From SB11 sp035906255 (GTDB taxonomy: Bacteria; Bacteroidota; Bacteroidia; UBA8524), in the NCBI GenBank assembly GCA_035906255.1, contig JAMIFM010000023.1:1-64000 (forward strand): DNA of 64,000 nucleotides. The letters are read 5' to 3'. The translations under genes were made by a program, and so were the position numbers. Position 1 is the stretch's first letter. The number at the start of each line of letters is the position of its first letter. The notes under the pieces are model-generated. The model was not told where the DNA came from and made no database searches. It saw only the letters and a program-made list of their open reading frames with translations. This document shows, in pieces, positions 46,360-55,206 of the stretch.

Positions 46360-46982
46360 AAAAGCTAAATGCCCTTATATGGTTGGTTTGCTTTGCATTT
46401 GTTGCAAGTGCTCAAAAATTTGAGGGCGGTTTAACGGGTGGTATTAACCTTACCCAGTTAGATGGCGATATGCTTTCAGGCTATAACAAGGTGGGAGTTA
46501 ACGGCGGCATTTGGGTAAGCTACCCTTTTAACAATAAATGGTCGGCAGGGATTGAGTTTTTATATACCCAAAAGGGCGCTTTACGCCAAATTGACGAAAA
46601 CAACATTGCCGCTACGTTTGCCTTTGATAAATTTAAACTAAACTATATTGAAGTGCCTGTTTACGGTGGCTTTACCTATAAGAAATTTACAGGCCAATTT
46701 GGGTTGACAGGTGGTTATTTGTTGGGAGCGAAAGTAGAAGACTTTGCGGGTGTTCGCAATTACAAAACCCAATTAAAACCTTTTGAAACAGGGGTTTTGT
46801 TAGGTCTATCCTACCCTATCAATAAAAAGCTGGCTGCTCAACTACGCTGGCAATACACCATCTCATCACTGGCAAAAGGTGACAACCGAACCATCTTTAC
46901 GGATAACGGTTTCTCAAGAACTATTTTAGGTCTTTACAACAACCTGTTGAGCGTGAACCTAAAGTATTCGTTAGGAAAATAA
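46356..46982 (+). CDS. PorT-like outer membrane beta-barrel protein
   Basis: The 208 residues have a signal peptide (to ASAQ) and the pattern of an eight-stranded Bacteroidota OM barrel: FEGGLTGGINLTQLDGD, YNKVGVNGGIWVSYPF, WSAGIEFLYTQKGA, YIEVPVYGGFTY, and a closing LLSVNLKYSLGK. Its start overlaps the ammonia-lyase stop by 4 bp, an unusual pairing of an enzyme with an OM barrel. Confidence 0.85.
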   Translation: MKKLNALIWLVCFAFVASAQKFEGGLTGGINLTQLDGDMLSGYNKVGVNGGIWVSYPFNNKWSAGIEFLYTQKGALRQIDENNIAATFAFDKFKLNYIEVPVYGGFTYKKFTGQFGLTGGYLLGAKVEDFAGVRNYKTQLKPFETGVLLGLSYPINKKLAAQLRWQYTISSLAKGDNRTIFTDNGFSRTILGLYNNLLSVNLKYSLGK

Positions 46983-47004
46983 GATATGATAAGCCTGTTG
47001 TAGA

Positions 47005-47070
47005 GATGGGCATAAAGCCCCTCTCTGTTGTGAGGCTTCGTTCCGAATGATTTAAAACCATTCGGACTGT
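47005..47070. repeat. Palindromic repeat, family B, copy 1
   Basis: Two hairpins: GGGCATAAAGCCC (47008-47020, with a longer imperfect GAGA/TCTC stem) and CCGAATGATTTAAAACCATTCGG (written as CCGAATG ... CATTCGG, 47043-47065). The same order recurs at 58634-58700. Confidence 0.8.
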
Positions 47071-47091
47071 TCTCTACAAATTTTATATGTT

Positions 47092-47190
47092 GCAGCAGGT
47101 TAAAACCTGCTGCTCTTTAATTACAAAGCGAAACAGGACTTAAGTCCCGCTTCGCTTTGTAATTTTAACAGAATGGGGTTTTAATCCTGT
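47092..47190 (-). repeat. Composite palindromic repeat, family A, copy 2 (inverted)
   Basis: Modules M3-M2-M1 lie in reverse order to copy 1. M2 is the palindrome at 47119-47164; two mismatches (A where G is expected) become G-U pairs in RNA of one strand. It lies between the convergent barrel gene and M1 peptidase gene. Confidence 0.9.
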
Positions 47191-47196
47191 TGTTTA

Positions 47197-49605
47197 TTAT
47201 TTTACTACGAGCTTCTTGCTCAAATATTTGCCCAAACTCACATAGTAAGTGCCCGCTGCCCAATGTTCAGTATCCACTTCAACAAAGTTTTGACCTGAGT
47301 ATAAGGTAATATCCTCCACTGTACGGCCTGCATTATCTGTAATATGTAGTTGCTCTCCGCGATACACATCATCAAACTCAATCTTCACCTGCCCGTCAGT
47401 AGGGTTTGGATAAATGTTCAGCCTGCCTTCATCCGTCCCCTCAGGAGCACTAACCCCGCCCAATGTTTTATCAAACATGGCAAACACGTATTCACCCTTT
47501 TTAATACCACTTAGGGTAATATTACCCCGCTTATCGGCTTTGTTGCCCATCGTTTTAGTATAATGGGGGTAAATCTCCCAAGCACTACGTGGGTCGGGGC
47601 GATACAACAATACCAAACTGTCTTCGGTAGTTTTAATCAAATCATTATCCAACCAACCACTCATAAATCCGCCCGGGGTTGTACCGTCGTACTGCAATAC
47701 TGTTGATGCGTTTAGCAAAGTATCTTTCCATGTACCTGATATTCGCCAATACCTGCTACCCGAAGCATATAAGTTGGGATAAGGTATTGCTCCGCTCACG
47801 GGTGCCGACCAATGGTGCTCAACCCGCATCAATGCACTATCGGTAATGGCTCCTGCATTAACAGTTACAGGCATAAATGCCCAATTAAAATCATACCCAG
47901 AAGCACCCTTAATCCAAAACTCGTTTTCAGTAACTGCATCACTAAGTTTTGCATCACGGTCGGTAATAACCATTTTAGGCTCAAAAGGTATTGTGGCCAC
48001 CACTTGGGTATCGGCAAGGTTAAGTTTTATCGGCAGATTAAATACATCGCCCTTTTCGCTGATGAATGATACCACCAAAGGCACATCCTTATATAACTTA
48101 TTAGTAAAACGTAATTGCTGGTTCACTTTTGCAGTACAGGTATAGTTGCTACCGTTTTGCACAGTGTTGGTTATGTAGGCTGAAAATGCGGGGAAGCCTG
48201 CGGTATATACCCAGTTATCAAAAAACGAAGTAAGGTTGGCCGATGTATGTGTCTGTAACACCGTTTTTAAATCCTCGCTGCTAACATCCGACAATTTCTT
48301 TGCGTTTTGAAAGGCTTTGATACCACTCATAAAATCAGCATCGCCCATATAACCGCGCAAACTATGCACTACACTTGCGCCCTTTTTATACACGTGGTCG
48401 CCATAGGTATAAGCATGGGGTACACCGCTCACCGACCAAGGCTGCCCATCAGTAAGGTGGGCGCGGCGCAGTACCTCAAAGTGGTTGTCCATTATGGCTT
48501 CGTCGTATCGCTTTTTACCATATATGTGTTCCAAAAATAACTTTTCAGAATACGATGCCCATCCCTCATTCAGCCACATATCTTCTTGGGTACGGCAGGT
48601 GGTATTATCACCCCACCAATGATGGGCAAACTCGTGAGCCATCAATGTTTCTTGACTCAACGTACCGTCAATGGCAAACAACGGATAAGCAATGTTTGAT
48701 GCGTGTTCCATCGCACCGCCGTTAAAAGGCACTGCATTAAACCCTACTCGTTCAAACTGATGCGGGCCATACCACTTTTCAAACCCGTTAAACGCTCCTT
48801 TAAGGTTAGCAAACGATGCCCGCATTTTTGCTGTATCGTTAGGATGGGCCGCCAATGTAATAGGCGTAGGCCCTGATAACGCCGTATATGAATCTTCTAT
48901 CACTCCATACGGTGCTACTGCTACCGAAGCAAGATAAGTAGGTATGTGCGTGTTTAGTTGCCAAAACCACGTTGTACTGCCGTCAAAATTATCAGTCCTG
49001 TTAACCAAAGTACCGTTACACATGGCTCGATTAGTCCCATCGGTAGTTATCGTGAAATCGTACAATGAACGGCTGGTAAACTCATCCACGCAAGGAAACC
49101 ATACCCGTCCGAAATTATGGGGGTTAGCATCAAACCCTACCCCAAGATTAAACGCATACACGCCTGAGAAATAAAAACCACCCCATTTTTTATCGGTTTG
49201 GGGCTTGCCCTCGTATTCAACACGCACTACTTGGCTGTCGTTATCATTCAGCGGGGGTTTAAGTGAGATTAATAAGGCGGTATCGTTGTATAAATAGGTT
49301 AGCGAATCAGCTCCCGCCCATATTTTGTTTACTGTCAGTTTCAGCAAATCAAGTTTAATGGTAGAAAGTCCGTTTTCTTTTGATACGATGGTAATATCCG
49401 TAAATCCTTTAATCGTTTTAGAGGCTGTATTACGCATATCAAGATTAATACTGTATTTACGCACCTCGAACTTGGTTGCTGTACCTGATTTTTTTTGTGT
49501 GGTTAGTAAGTTAGGGTCGCCATGAAAACGGCAACCGGGTTGTGCCTTCAGAACAAAGGCAATGCAAGCAAAAAACAGCGTAATGTATGTTTTCCTTAAA
49601 TTCAT
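47197..49605 (-). CDS. M1 family metallopeptidase with T9SS sorting domain
   Basis: The 802 residues have a signal peptide (to KAQ), the aminopeptidase motif GAMEH (297-301), zinc ligands HEFAHHWWGD (His324, His328) with the third ligand in WLNEGWASYSEK (Glu347), and a C-terminal T9SS type A domain (about 735-802, LNIYPNPTDGQVKIEF to KKLVVK). It is therefore a secreted or surface aminopeptidase, probably for peptide uptake. Confidence 0.95.
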   Translation of the reverse strand: MNLRKTYITLFFACIAFVLKAQPGCRFHGDPNLLTTQKKSGTATKFEVRKYSINLDMRNTASKTIKGFTDITIVSKENGLSTIKLDLLKLTVNKIWAGADSLTYLYNDTALLISLKPPLNDNDSQVVRVEYEGKPQTDKKWGGFYFSGVYAFNLGVGFDANPHNFGRVWFPCVDEFTSRSLYDFTITTDGTNRAMCNGTLVNRTDNFDGSTTWFWQLNTHIPTYLASVAVAPYGVIEDSYTALSGPTPITLAAHPNDTAKMRASFANLKGAFNGFEKWYGPHQFERVGFNAVPFNGGAMEHASNIAYPLFAIDGTLSQETLMAHEFAHHWWGDNTTCRTQEDMWLNEGWASYSEKLFLEHIYGKKRYDEAIMDNHFEVLRRAHLTDGQPWSVSGVPHAYTYGDHVYKKGASVVHSLRGYMGDADFMSGIKAFQNAKKLSDVSSEDLKTVLQTHTSANLTSFFDNWVYTAGFPAFSAYITNTVQNGSNYTCTAKVNQQLRFTNKLYKDVPLVVSFISEKGDVFNLPIKLNLADTQVVATIPFEPKMVITDRDAKLSDAVTENEFWIKGASGYDFNWAFMPVTVNAGAITDSALMRVEHHWSAPVSGAIPYPNLYASGSRYWRISGTWKDTLLNASTVLQYDGTTPGGFMSGWLDNDLIKTTEDSLVLLYRPDPRSAWEIYPHYTKTMGNKADKRGNITLSGIKKGEYVFAMFDKTLGGVSAPEGTDEGRLNIYPNPTDGQVKIEFDDVYRGEQLHITDNAGRTVEDITLYSGQNFVEVDTEHWAAGTYYVSLGKYLSKKLVVK

Positions 49606-49658
49606 AGTTTTTAAGTTGATATTGCAGCTAATCTCTCTTGATTAATCCGCAATATAGT

Positions 49659-49666
49659 TATTTTTG
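49659..49666 (+). promoter_or_regulatory. -7 box TATTTTTG
   Basis: Perfect TAnnTTTG, 9 nt before the ATG at 49676. The TTG at 49664 lies inside the box and cannot be the start. Confidence 0.7.
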
Positions 49667-49675
49667 CGCCTGTTT

Positions 49676-50581
49676 ATGAGTGAGTACCTACTCTATATTA
49701 CTACCCCATTATATGCTGTCTTTATATTAGGCGAATTGCTTTACAGCCATTTTCATCACCTTAGACTTTATAGCGGAAAAGACTTTTTTACCAACCTTGG
49801 CTTGGGCTTGTTGGGTGCCTGCTTTGATTTTTTGATGATAGGCGTATGTTTTGGTGTGCTCAATTACATTGCTGCCAACTATGCGTTGATAAACATACAA
49901 AACCCCGTATTGCGTTGGGTGGGTGTATTTTTTGTACAGGATTTCTGCTTTTACTGGCTGCACCGTGCTGAGCATTATTGCCGTTTCTTTTGGGCAGTGC
50001 ATGCCAACCACCACTCAAGCAATTTGTTTAATCTTTCGGTAGCCTTGCGCTCATCAGTATTGCAACCTTTATACAGGTATATGTTCTTTTTGCCTTGCGG
50101 CCTTTTGGGCTTTACAGGGCAGGAGGTAATGTTTATCTACGCTGTTAACCAAGCGTATGCCTTTTTTGTGCATACCAAACTGGTAGGAAAACTGGGTTGG
50201 TACGAGCAGATTTTTGTAACCCCTTCGCACCACCGTGTGCATCACGGTAGCAACGCACAATACCTTGATAAAAACATGGGGCAGGTGCTGATTATATGGG
50301 ATAAGATTTTCGGCACTTATGCTGTGGAAGATGAAGAAGTAGAGTACGGGCTTACTACTAAGCTGGATACCTTCTTTTTACCCCGTGTGGTTATGAGCGA
50401 GTGGAGCAAAATATGGGCTGACGTGAAGAAACCTTTGCCACTGAAAGATAAACTGATGTATGTGTTTGGCCCGCCGGGATGGAGCCACGATGGCAGCACA
50501 CTTACATCGGCACAAATGAGGCAGCAAATGAATGCAAAAACATTGCAGCCGGTAAACATCGAAGAAGAACAATTGTTATAA
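49676..50581 (+). CDS. Sterol desaturase / fatty acid hydroxylase superfamily protein
   Basis: The 301 residues have about four membrane segments in the first half and the His boxes that bind a diiron centre: HRAEH (with YWL before it), HANHHSS, and SHHRVHH in the second half. Such enzymes hydroxylate or desaturate lipid chains in the membrane; the substrate is unknown. The peroxiredoxin gene starts 4 nt after the stop, so both are probably co-expressed. Confidence 0.93.
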   Translation: MSEYLLYITTPLYAVFILGELLYSHFHHLRLYSGKDFFTNLGLGLLGACFDFLMIGVCFGVLNYIAANYALINIQNPVLRWVGVFFVQDFCFYWLHRAEHYCRFFWAVHANHHSSNLFNLSVALRSSVLQPLYRYMFFLPCGLLGFTGQEVMFIYAVNQAYAFFVHTKLVGKLGWYEQIFVTPSHHRVHHGSNAQYLDKNMGQVLIIWDKIFGTYAVEDEEVEYGLTTKLDTFFLPRVVMSEWSKIWADVKKPLPLKDKLMYVFGPPGWSHDGSTLTSAQMRQQMNAKTLQPVNIEEEQLL

Positions 50582-50585
50582 TACC

Positions 50586-51062
50586 ATGAATACATTAAAA
50601 ATTGGCGATAAAGCCCCTGCCTTCAAACTATACAGCTCTGAAAAGAAAGAAATTTCGTTAGAGGATTTTAAAGGCAAAAATGTTGTTATCCTGTTTTTTC
50701 CGTTGGCATTTACAAGCACTTGTACTGCCGAACTTTGCGGCGTGCGCGATGATATTGCCAATTACCAACGCTTGGATGCCGAAGTATTGGCCATATCGGT
50801 GGATACGCCCCATACACTTGCCAAGTTTAAAGAAGAACAACACTTTAACTTTACTGTGCTTTCTGATTTTAACAAAGAAGCATCAACAGCATACGGCAGC
50901 ATTTACGAAAATTTTGTGTTGGGTATGCGCGGAGTATCAAAACGCTCAGCTTTTGTGATTGATAAAGACGGTGTGGTGCAATATGCCGAAGTACTTGAAA
51001 ACGCGGGTGATGTTCCTAACCTTGAAGCGGTAAAGGCCACTCTTGCAGGCTTAACTAAGTAA
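50586..51062 (+). CDS. Peroxiredoxin (AhpC/TSA family)
   Basis: The 158 residues have the peroxidatic Cys46 in FFPLAFTSTCTAELCGVRD, with Cys51 five residues on as in PrxQ/BCP enzymes, and VLAISVDTPHTLAKFKEEQ. It reduces hydrogen peroxide and organic peroxides in the cytoplasm. Coupling to the diiron lipid enzyme upstream is a plausible protection against oxygen by-products (inference). Confidence 0.93.
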   Translation: MNTLKIGDKAPAFKLYSSEKKEISLEDFKGKNVVILFFPLAFTSTCTAELCGVRDDIANYQRLDAEVLAISVDTPHTLAKFKEEQHFNFTVLSDFNKEASTAYGSIYENFVLGMRGVSKRSAFVIDKDGVVQYAEVLENAGDVPNLEAVKATLAGLTK

Positions 51063-51078
51063 TTGAGGAATAATTTTT

Positions 51079-51117
51079 AAAAGGGGTTGTTCCAAAATTG
51101 GGACAGCCCCTTTTTTT
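51079..51117 (+). terminator. Intrinsic terminator
   Basis: AAGGGGTTGTTCC pairs with GGGACAGCCCCTT (G-T pairs allowed) around AAAATT, followed by seven T. It ends the fatty acid hydroxylase-peroxiredoxin unit. Confidence 0.9.
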
Positions 51118-51213
51118 ACGGCAGGCTTAAAACCATACGCTGTGTAGTAAACCAACAAAGCAGAATTTTATATTTTGTTTAACGGTGCATTTTCCGAAAT
51201 GAAGTACTCGCTT

Positions 51214-51771
51214 TTATTGCGCAGCAGCTCTGATGCGGCTAAGGCTCACTTGGGTAATACCTAAATAGGAAGCAATGTATTTTAGCGGACAACGGTTTAC
51301 CAAACCGGGATATTTTCGGTTCAGCTCCTCATACCGCTCTTTTGCCTCATGAAAACGGATGCTTTCCATCCGTTGCTGCCCTTCTAAAAATGCAAAAATG
51401 GCAATCTTTCTTCCCACCCGCTCAATATCATGGTACCGGGTGCATAGCTCTTCAAACTTCTTATAGCTTATCCTCAAAACCTCCGCATCTTCAAGCAACT
51501 GTATCCCTTTTTTTGATGGTCGCCCGCTAAACAAGCTGTCTATTGCCCCAATAAACTGCCCGTCAATAGCAAAGTAATCCGTCACGTCCAATCCGTTTAT
51601 TTCATAATACACCCTTGCTACACCTTTATTTATAAAATACATATAATGCGATACCCCCCCAATCTTTACCAAATGGGTATTGCGTTTGTGCTGCTTATTC
51701 TCAATCACCTCATTAAGTGCTACTTGTGATTCATCAGAAAGCGGACTTACGGACATTAGGGCTTGCAGCAT
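51214..51771 (-). CDS. Crp/Fnr family transcriptional regulator
   Basis: From the ATG at 51771 the protein has 185 residues; a TTG at 51801 would add ten. It has a cyclic-nucleotide-binding-like domain (MYFINKGVARVYYEINGLDVTDYF, read in parts near 60-85) and a degenerate C-terminal region with NRCPLKYIASYLGITQVSLS as recognition helix-turn-helix. No phosphate-binding RxS motif is clear, so cAMP binding is doubtful. It diverges from nhaD and may control it (inference). Confidence 0.9.
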   Translation of the reverse strand: MLQALMSVSPLSDESQVALNEVIENKQHKRNTHLVKIGGVSHYMYFINKGVARVYYEINGLDVTDYFAIDGQFIGAIDSLFSGRPSKKGIQLLEDAEVLRISYKKFEELCTRYHDIERVGRKIAIFAFLEGQQRMESIRFHEAKERYEELNRKYPGLVNRCPLKYIASYLGITQVSLSRIRAAAQ

Positions 51772-51873
51772 AGGGTTGTTTTTTGAGGTAAAAATAACCA
51801 ATTGGCGGGCATTTGCGCTGTGTTAATACAATGTTATGTTTAAAGTAGGCCTTTGTTGACGGGCATTAAATCT

Positions 51874-51881
51874 TATATTTG
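51874..51881 (+). promoter_or_regulatory. -7 box TATATTTG of nhaD
   Basis: Perfect TAnnTTTG, 22 nt before the nhaD ATG at 51904. Confidence 0.65.
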
Positions 51882-51903
51882 CCCCGCGAATATTTTGCTC
51901 TTT

Positions 51904-53292
51904 ATGGAATTAACTCTCGTTATTATTTTTGTGCTCGGCTACTTAGCTATAGCTTTTGAGCATCCTCTAAAAATTAACAAAGCGGCACCCGCTCTTCTAA
52001 TCGGTGTGTTGACATGGACCGCTTGGGTTCTTATTTCCGGAACTTCAGAAGAAAATGCACACGGCATTGCCCATCAGTTGAGCCACCATTTAGGCTCAAT
52101 CAGCGAAATACTTTTCTTTTTGCTGGGGGCTATGACGATAGTGGAGATTGTTGATGCCCACCAAGGTTTTAAAGTAATCACTAACCGTATTAAAACCAAG
52201 GATTCGCGCAAGCTGCTTTGGATAATTTCAATCATCACCTTCTTTTTATCGGCTGTGTTGGATAACCTTACCACCTCAATCGTAATGGTATCATTACTGC
52301 GCAGACTGATACACGATAAAGACCAACGCAAGTTTTTTGCCTGTATGGTAATTATTGCTGCCAACGCAGGTGGTGCGTGGTCGCCCATTGGTGATGTAAC
52401 TACCACCATGTTGTGGATTGGCGGCCAAATTACAACTGCCAACATTATTAAAACCCTGTTTATCCCAAGTTTGGTTTGCCTGATAGCCCCCTTGGTTTTC
52501 TTATCATTTAAAATGAAAGGCGAGATTAAACGCGCTGAATATGATTACGAAGAAGCTGAACACCAAGAAGAAGTAAAAGGCAGCGTGCTTATGTTTTTCT
52601 TAGGCGTTGGTTTGTTGTTGTTTGTACCTGTGTTTAAAACCGTTACCCACTTGCCGCCTTATGTTGGTATGTTATTAGGCTTAGGTATTATTTGGGTGGT
52701 ATCAGAACTGCTGCACATTGATAAAACCGAGGAAGAAAAGAAACCTTATACTGCTTTGCACGCCTTAACCCGTATTGATACTTCAAGCATTTTATTTTTC
52801 ATGGGTATTTTGCTGGCCATTGCTTCGTTAGAGGCAACCCACATACTTGAACATCTTGCCGCGTGGATGGATAAGAGCATTGGCGACCCTAACGTTATTG
52901 TAACCTCAATAGGCTTATTATCATCAGTGGTAGATAACGTTCCATTGGTAGCTGCATCTATGGGTATGTACCCGCTGGCATCAGCCTCAGTGAACTCCGA
53001 AGCTTTCCAATGGGCGTTGGCTAACCCAAGTGCAATTACAGAAGGCTATTTTATGTTTGAAGGGGTTAAATATTACCTAACCGATGCTAAAATGTGGGAA
53101 TTTATGGCCTATGCCGCAGGTACAGGCGGTAGCTGCCTTATCATAGGTTCTGCTGCGGGTGTAGCGGTTATGGGTATGGAAAAAATTGACTTCATTTGGT
53201 ACCTTAAAAAGATAACCATGTTGGCTCTTATCGGCTACTTTGCAGGCATTTTCTGCTACCTTGCCGTGTATCCGATATTTGCCGTACACTAA
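51904..53292 (+). CDS. nhaD: Sodium:proton antiporter, NhaD type
   Basis: The 462 residues contain about 12 membrane segments. Blocks typical of NhaD are LSHHLGSISEILFFLLGAMTIVE (in part), LDNLTTSIVMVSLLRRL, ANAGGAWSPIGDVTTTMLWI and SSVVDNVPLVAASMGMYP, with Asp and Ser/Thr in the ion path. It exports Na+ (or Li+) in exchange for H+. The frame opens at 51853, but the promoter box at 51874 and the membrane topology favour 51904. Confidence 0.95.
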   Translation: MELTLVIIFVLGYLAIAFEHPLKINKAAPALLIGVLTWTAWVLISGTSEENAHGIAHQLSHHLGSISEILFFLLGAMTIVEIVDAHQGFKVITNRIKTKDSRKLLWIISIITFFLSAVLDNLTTSIVMVSLLRRLIHDKDQRKFFACMVIIAANAGGAWSPIGDVTTTMLWIGGQITTANIIKTLFIPSLVCLIAPLVFLSFKMKGEIKRAEYDYEEAEHQEEVKGSVLMFFLGVGLLLFVPVFKTVTHLPPYVGMLLGLGIIWVVSELLHIDKTEEEKKPYTALHALTRIDTSSILFFMGILLAIASLEATHILEHLAAWMDKSIGDPNVIVTSIGLLSSVVDNVPLVAASMGMYPLASASVNSEAFQWALANPSAITEGYFMFEGVKYYLTDAKMWEFMAYAAGTGGSCLIIGSAAGVAVMGMEKIDFIWYLKKITMLALIGYFAGIFCYLAVYPIFAVH

Positions 53293-53318
53293 GATTTTTT
53301 GTGATACTTAAAATTATG

Positions 53319-53344
53319 CCCCGGCTATATGGCCGGGGTTTTTT
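53319..53344 (+). terminator. Intrinsic terminator of nhaD
   Basis: CCCCGGC pairs perfectly with GCCGGGG around TATATG, followed by six T. The T run overlaps the next gene's -7 box. Confidence 0.92.
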
Positions 53345-53351
53345 ATTTTTG
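53344..53351 (+). promoter_or_regulatory. -7 box TATTTTTG
   Basis: Perfect TAnnTTTG, 13 nt before the ATG of the GT2 gene, directly abutting the nhaD terminator. Confidence 0.65.
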
Positions 53352-53364
53352 CACTGATTTAGCC

Positions 53365-54111
53365 ATGATAAACGGAAAAAAACTGGTAATTGTGCTGCCT
53401 GCCTATAATGCGGCTCTTACTCTTGAAAAAACATACCGCGAAATACCTTTTGATATTGTTGATGAGGTGGTATTGGTGGATGATGCCAGCAAGGATGAAA
53501 CCTCTGAAAAGGGTAGAGAACTGGGCATTAAGCACGTAATTAAGCACCCAAAAAACCGTGGCTACGGAGGCAACCAAAAAACCTGTTATACAAAAGCATT
53601 GGAGTTGGGGGCTGATATTGTTATTATGCTGCACCCCGATTACCAATATACCCCGAAACTGATTACTGCAATGGCAAGCATTATAGCCAACGAGGTGTAC
53701 CCTGTGGTATATGGCAGCCGTATTTTGGGCAAGGGTGCGCTAAAAGGCGGAATGCCCATTTATAAATATATCTTTAACCGTTGCCTTACGCTGTTTCAAA
53801 ACGTATTAATCAACCAAAAACTAAGCGAATACCACACGGGCTATCGTGCCTTTAGTACGGAGATTTTTAAGAAGATAGATATTGAGGCCAACAGCGATGA
53901 TTTTGTGTTTGATAACCAAATGACGGCTCAAATTTTTATGGCCGGCTTTGATATTGCTGAGGTTACCTGCCCTACCAAATATTTTGATGAGGCATCGTCT
54001 ATTAACTTCCGCCGCAGTTCTATTTACGGATTGGGCGTGTTGCTTACTTCGGTACAGTACCGTTTGCAAAAAATGGGTATTGCAAAGTATAAGTACTTAA
54101 TGGTAAAGTAA
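53365..54111 (+). CDS. Glycosyltransferase family 2
   Basis: The 248 residues have a GT-A fold: VIVLPAYNAALTLEKTYREI at the start, EVVLVDDASKDET (first Asp pair), NRGYGGNQKTCYTKALELGAD, and IVIMLHPDYQY in place of a DxD. The pattern is like dolichol-phosphate mannose synthases, without membrane segments at the C-terminus. It probably transfers a sugar from a nucleotide to polyprenyl phosphate or glycan. The upstream start at 53329 lies inside the terminator, so 53365 is used. Confidence 0.92.
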   Translation: MINGKKLVIVLPAYNAALTLEKTYREIPFDIVDEVVLVDDASKDETSEKGRELGIKHVIKHPKNRGYGGNQKTCYTKALELGADIVIMLHPDYQYTPKLITAMASIIANEVYPVVYGSRILGKGALKGGMPIYKYIFNRCLTLFQNVLINQKLSEYHTGYRAFSTEIFKKIDIEANSDDFVFDNQMTAQIFMAGFDIAEVTCPTKYFDEASSINFRRSSIYGLGVLLTSVQYRLQKMGIAKYKYLMVK

Positions 54112-54126
54112 ACCCGCTTCCTGCTT

Positions 54127-54312
54127 TGTCATTCTGAACGATAGTGAAGAATCTTATCCTGTTTTGTATTGTAACACATTTGAGATAAGATGTTTCGCTG
54201 TGCTCAACATGACAATCCTAATTGTCTTTCTGAGTAATAACGAAGAATCTTACAACACTCTGTTCTCAGCTACACATTTGAAACAGGATGTTTCGCTATG
54301 CTCAACATGACA
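54127..54312. repeat. Two tandem copies of a long imperfect inverted repeat (family E)
   Basis: Each copy (54127-54214 and 54223-54312) opens with TGTCATTCTGAACGATAGTG or a variant, then GAAGAATCTTA, and closes with GATGTTTCGCT, then TGCTCAACATGACA. The arms of each copy pair imperfectly with each other. An arm of the same family is at 22753-22779. The stretch lies between convergent genes. Confidence 0.85.
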
Positions 54313-54320
54313 GCGGGGTG

Positions 54321-54752
54321 CTATTTTTTGGCAAACGTCAGGTACTCAAACCCTTGTCCGCTAAGACTATTTTTCAATTTTAACTCTTTATCGGTGAGCG
54401 ACACCACTTCGTACACGGGCTTATTTATTTCCTGCGGGCCTTGCATTTGAGCAAACTCAAGAGTTAGTTTCTTATCCGCAGCATTATAGTGCCATTTGCC
54501 GCTGCTTTCATACGTAAACCGTATTTCGGTAAACGTACTGTCGGCCTTAAAAACGTAGCGGGTATTTTTGTTCATTTCCTTACCACCTTGTTCATACATG
54601 GCAGGCACGTCTTTCAAATCATGGCTGTAATCTGTACCCTGCCATATTCCAATCAACTTACTTTCTATGGATTGTTTATCGCCGCAGGCGTTCAAAAAAA
54701 TTATACAACCCACTGTCAACAGTAGGTATAGTTGCTTTACTGTCTTCCTCAT
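54321..54752 (-). CDS. Lipocalin-like lipoprotein
   Basis: The 143 residues have a lipoprotein signal (lipobox FLNAC) and a small beta-barrel pattern as in lipocalin-like proteins: LIGIWQGTDYS near residue 34, RYVFKADSTFTEIRFTYES, KWHYNAADKKLTLEF and LTDKELKLKNSL. The start overlaps the upstream gene by 4 bp. The function is unknown. Confidence 0.75.
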   Translation of the reverse strand: MRKTVKQLYLLLTVGCIIFLNACGDKQSIESKLIGIWQGTDYSHDLKDVPAMYEQGGKEMNKNTRYVFKADSTFTEIRFTYESSGKWHYNAADKKLTLEFAQMQGPQEINKPVYEVVSLTDKELKLKNSLSGQGFEYLTFAKK

Positions 54753-55195
54753 TCAATCGTTATCTTGCTGTCACTATCAATATTAGTACGTTTGTCAAAA
54801 ATAAAATCGTAGTACTCCGCATCGCCCTTTTTAGCTTTAACGGGTAGTTTGCTACGCCCCATTTCAAGCCCTTTGGCATCGGTTATTTTTATCACTACTT
54901 CGTGTTCAAAATCCTTCTCAAACGTCATATATACCGATAGCTTGTTATCGTGTCCTTCGTTGGCACTTGTAGTATCACTGCCCAGCAATACCTTACCTAT
55001 CCCAAGTCCCTTTTCCTTTAGCTGTGCCGATGGTTGCACCACAATATCAAATGCTTTTTCAGCACCTTTGCCCACACCCTCAGTAAACTCTCCCAAGGTT
55101 TCGCCCACTTTTTGTCCGGCTTTATTGCTGCAACTGTTGCAGGATGAAACCAATAATGAAACGATTACAAAAACTGCTGTGATGTTTTTATTCAT
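54749..55195 (-). CDS. Lipoprotein, function unknown
   Basis: The 148 residues have a lipoprotein signal (LLVSSC) followed by more Cys (NSC) and a glycine-rich amphipathic helix (GETLGEFTEGVGKGAEKAFD). The second half is a beta domain (KLSVYMTFEKDFEHEVVIKI). Its stop overlaps the start of the lipocalin-like gene (ATGA), and it follows the beta-helix gene by 11 nt, so three lipoproteins share an operon. Confidence 0.75.
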   Translation of the reverse strand: MNKNITAVFVIVSLLVSSCNSCSNKAGQKVGETLGEFTEGVGKGAEKAFDIVVQPSAQLKEKGLGIGKVLLGSDTTSANEGHDNKLSVYMTFEKDFEHEVVIKITDAKGLEMGRSKLPVKAKKGDAEYYDFIFDKRTNIDSDSKITIE

Positions 55196-55206
55196 AAGGG
55201 TAGTTG

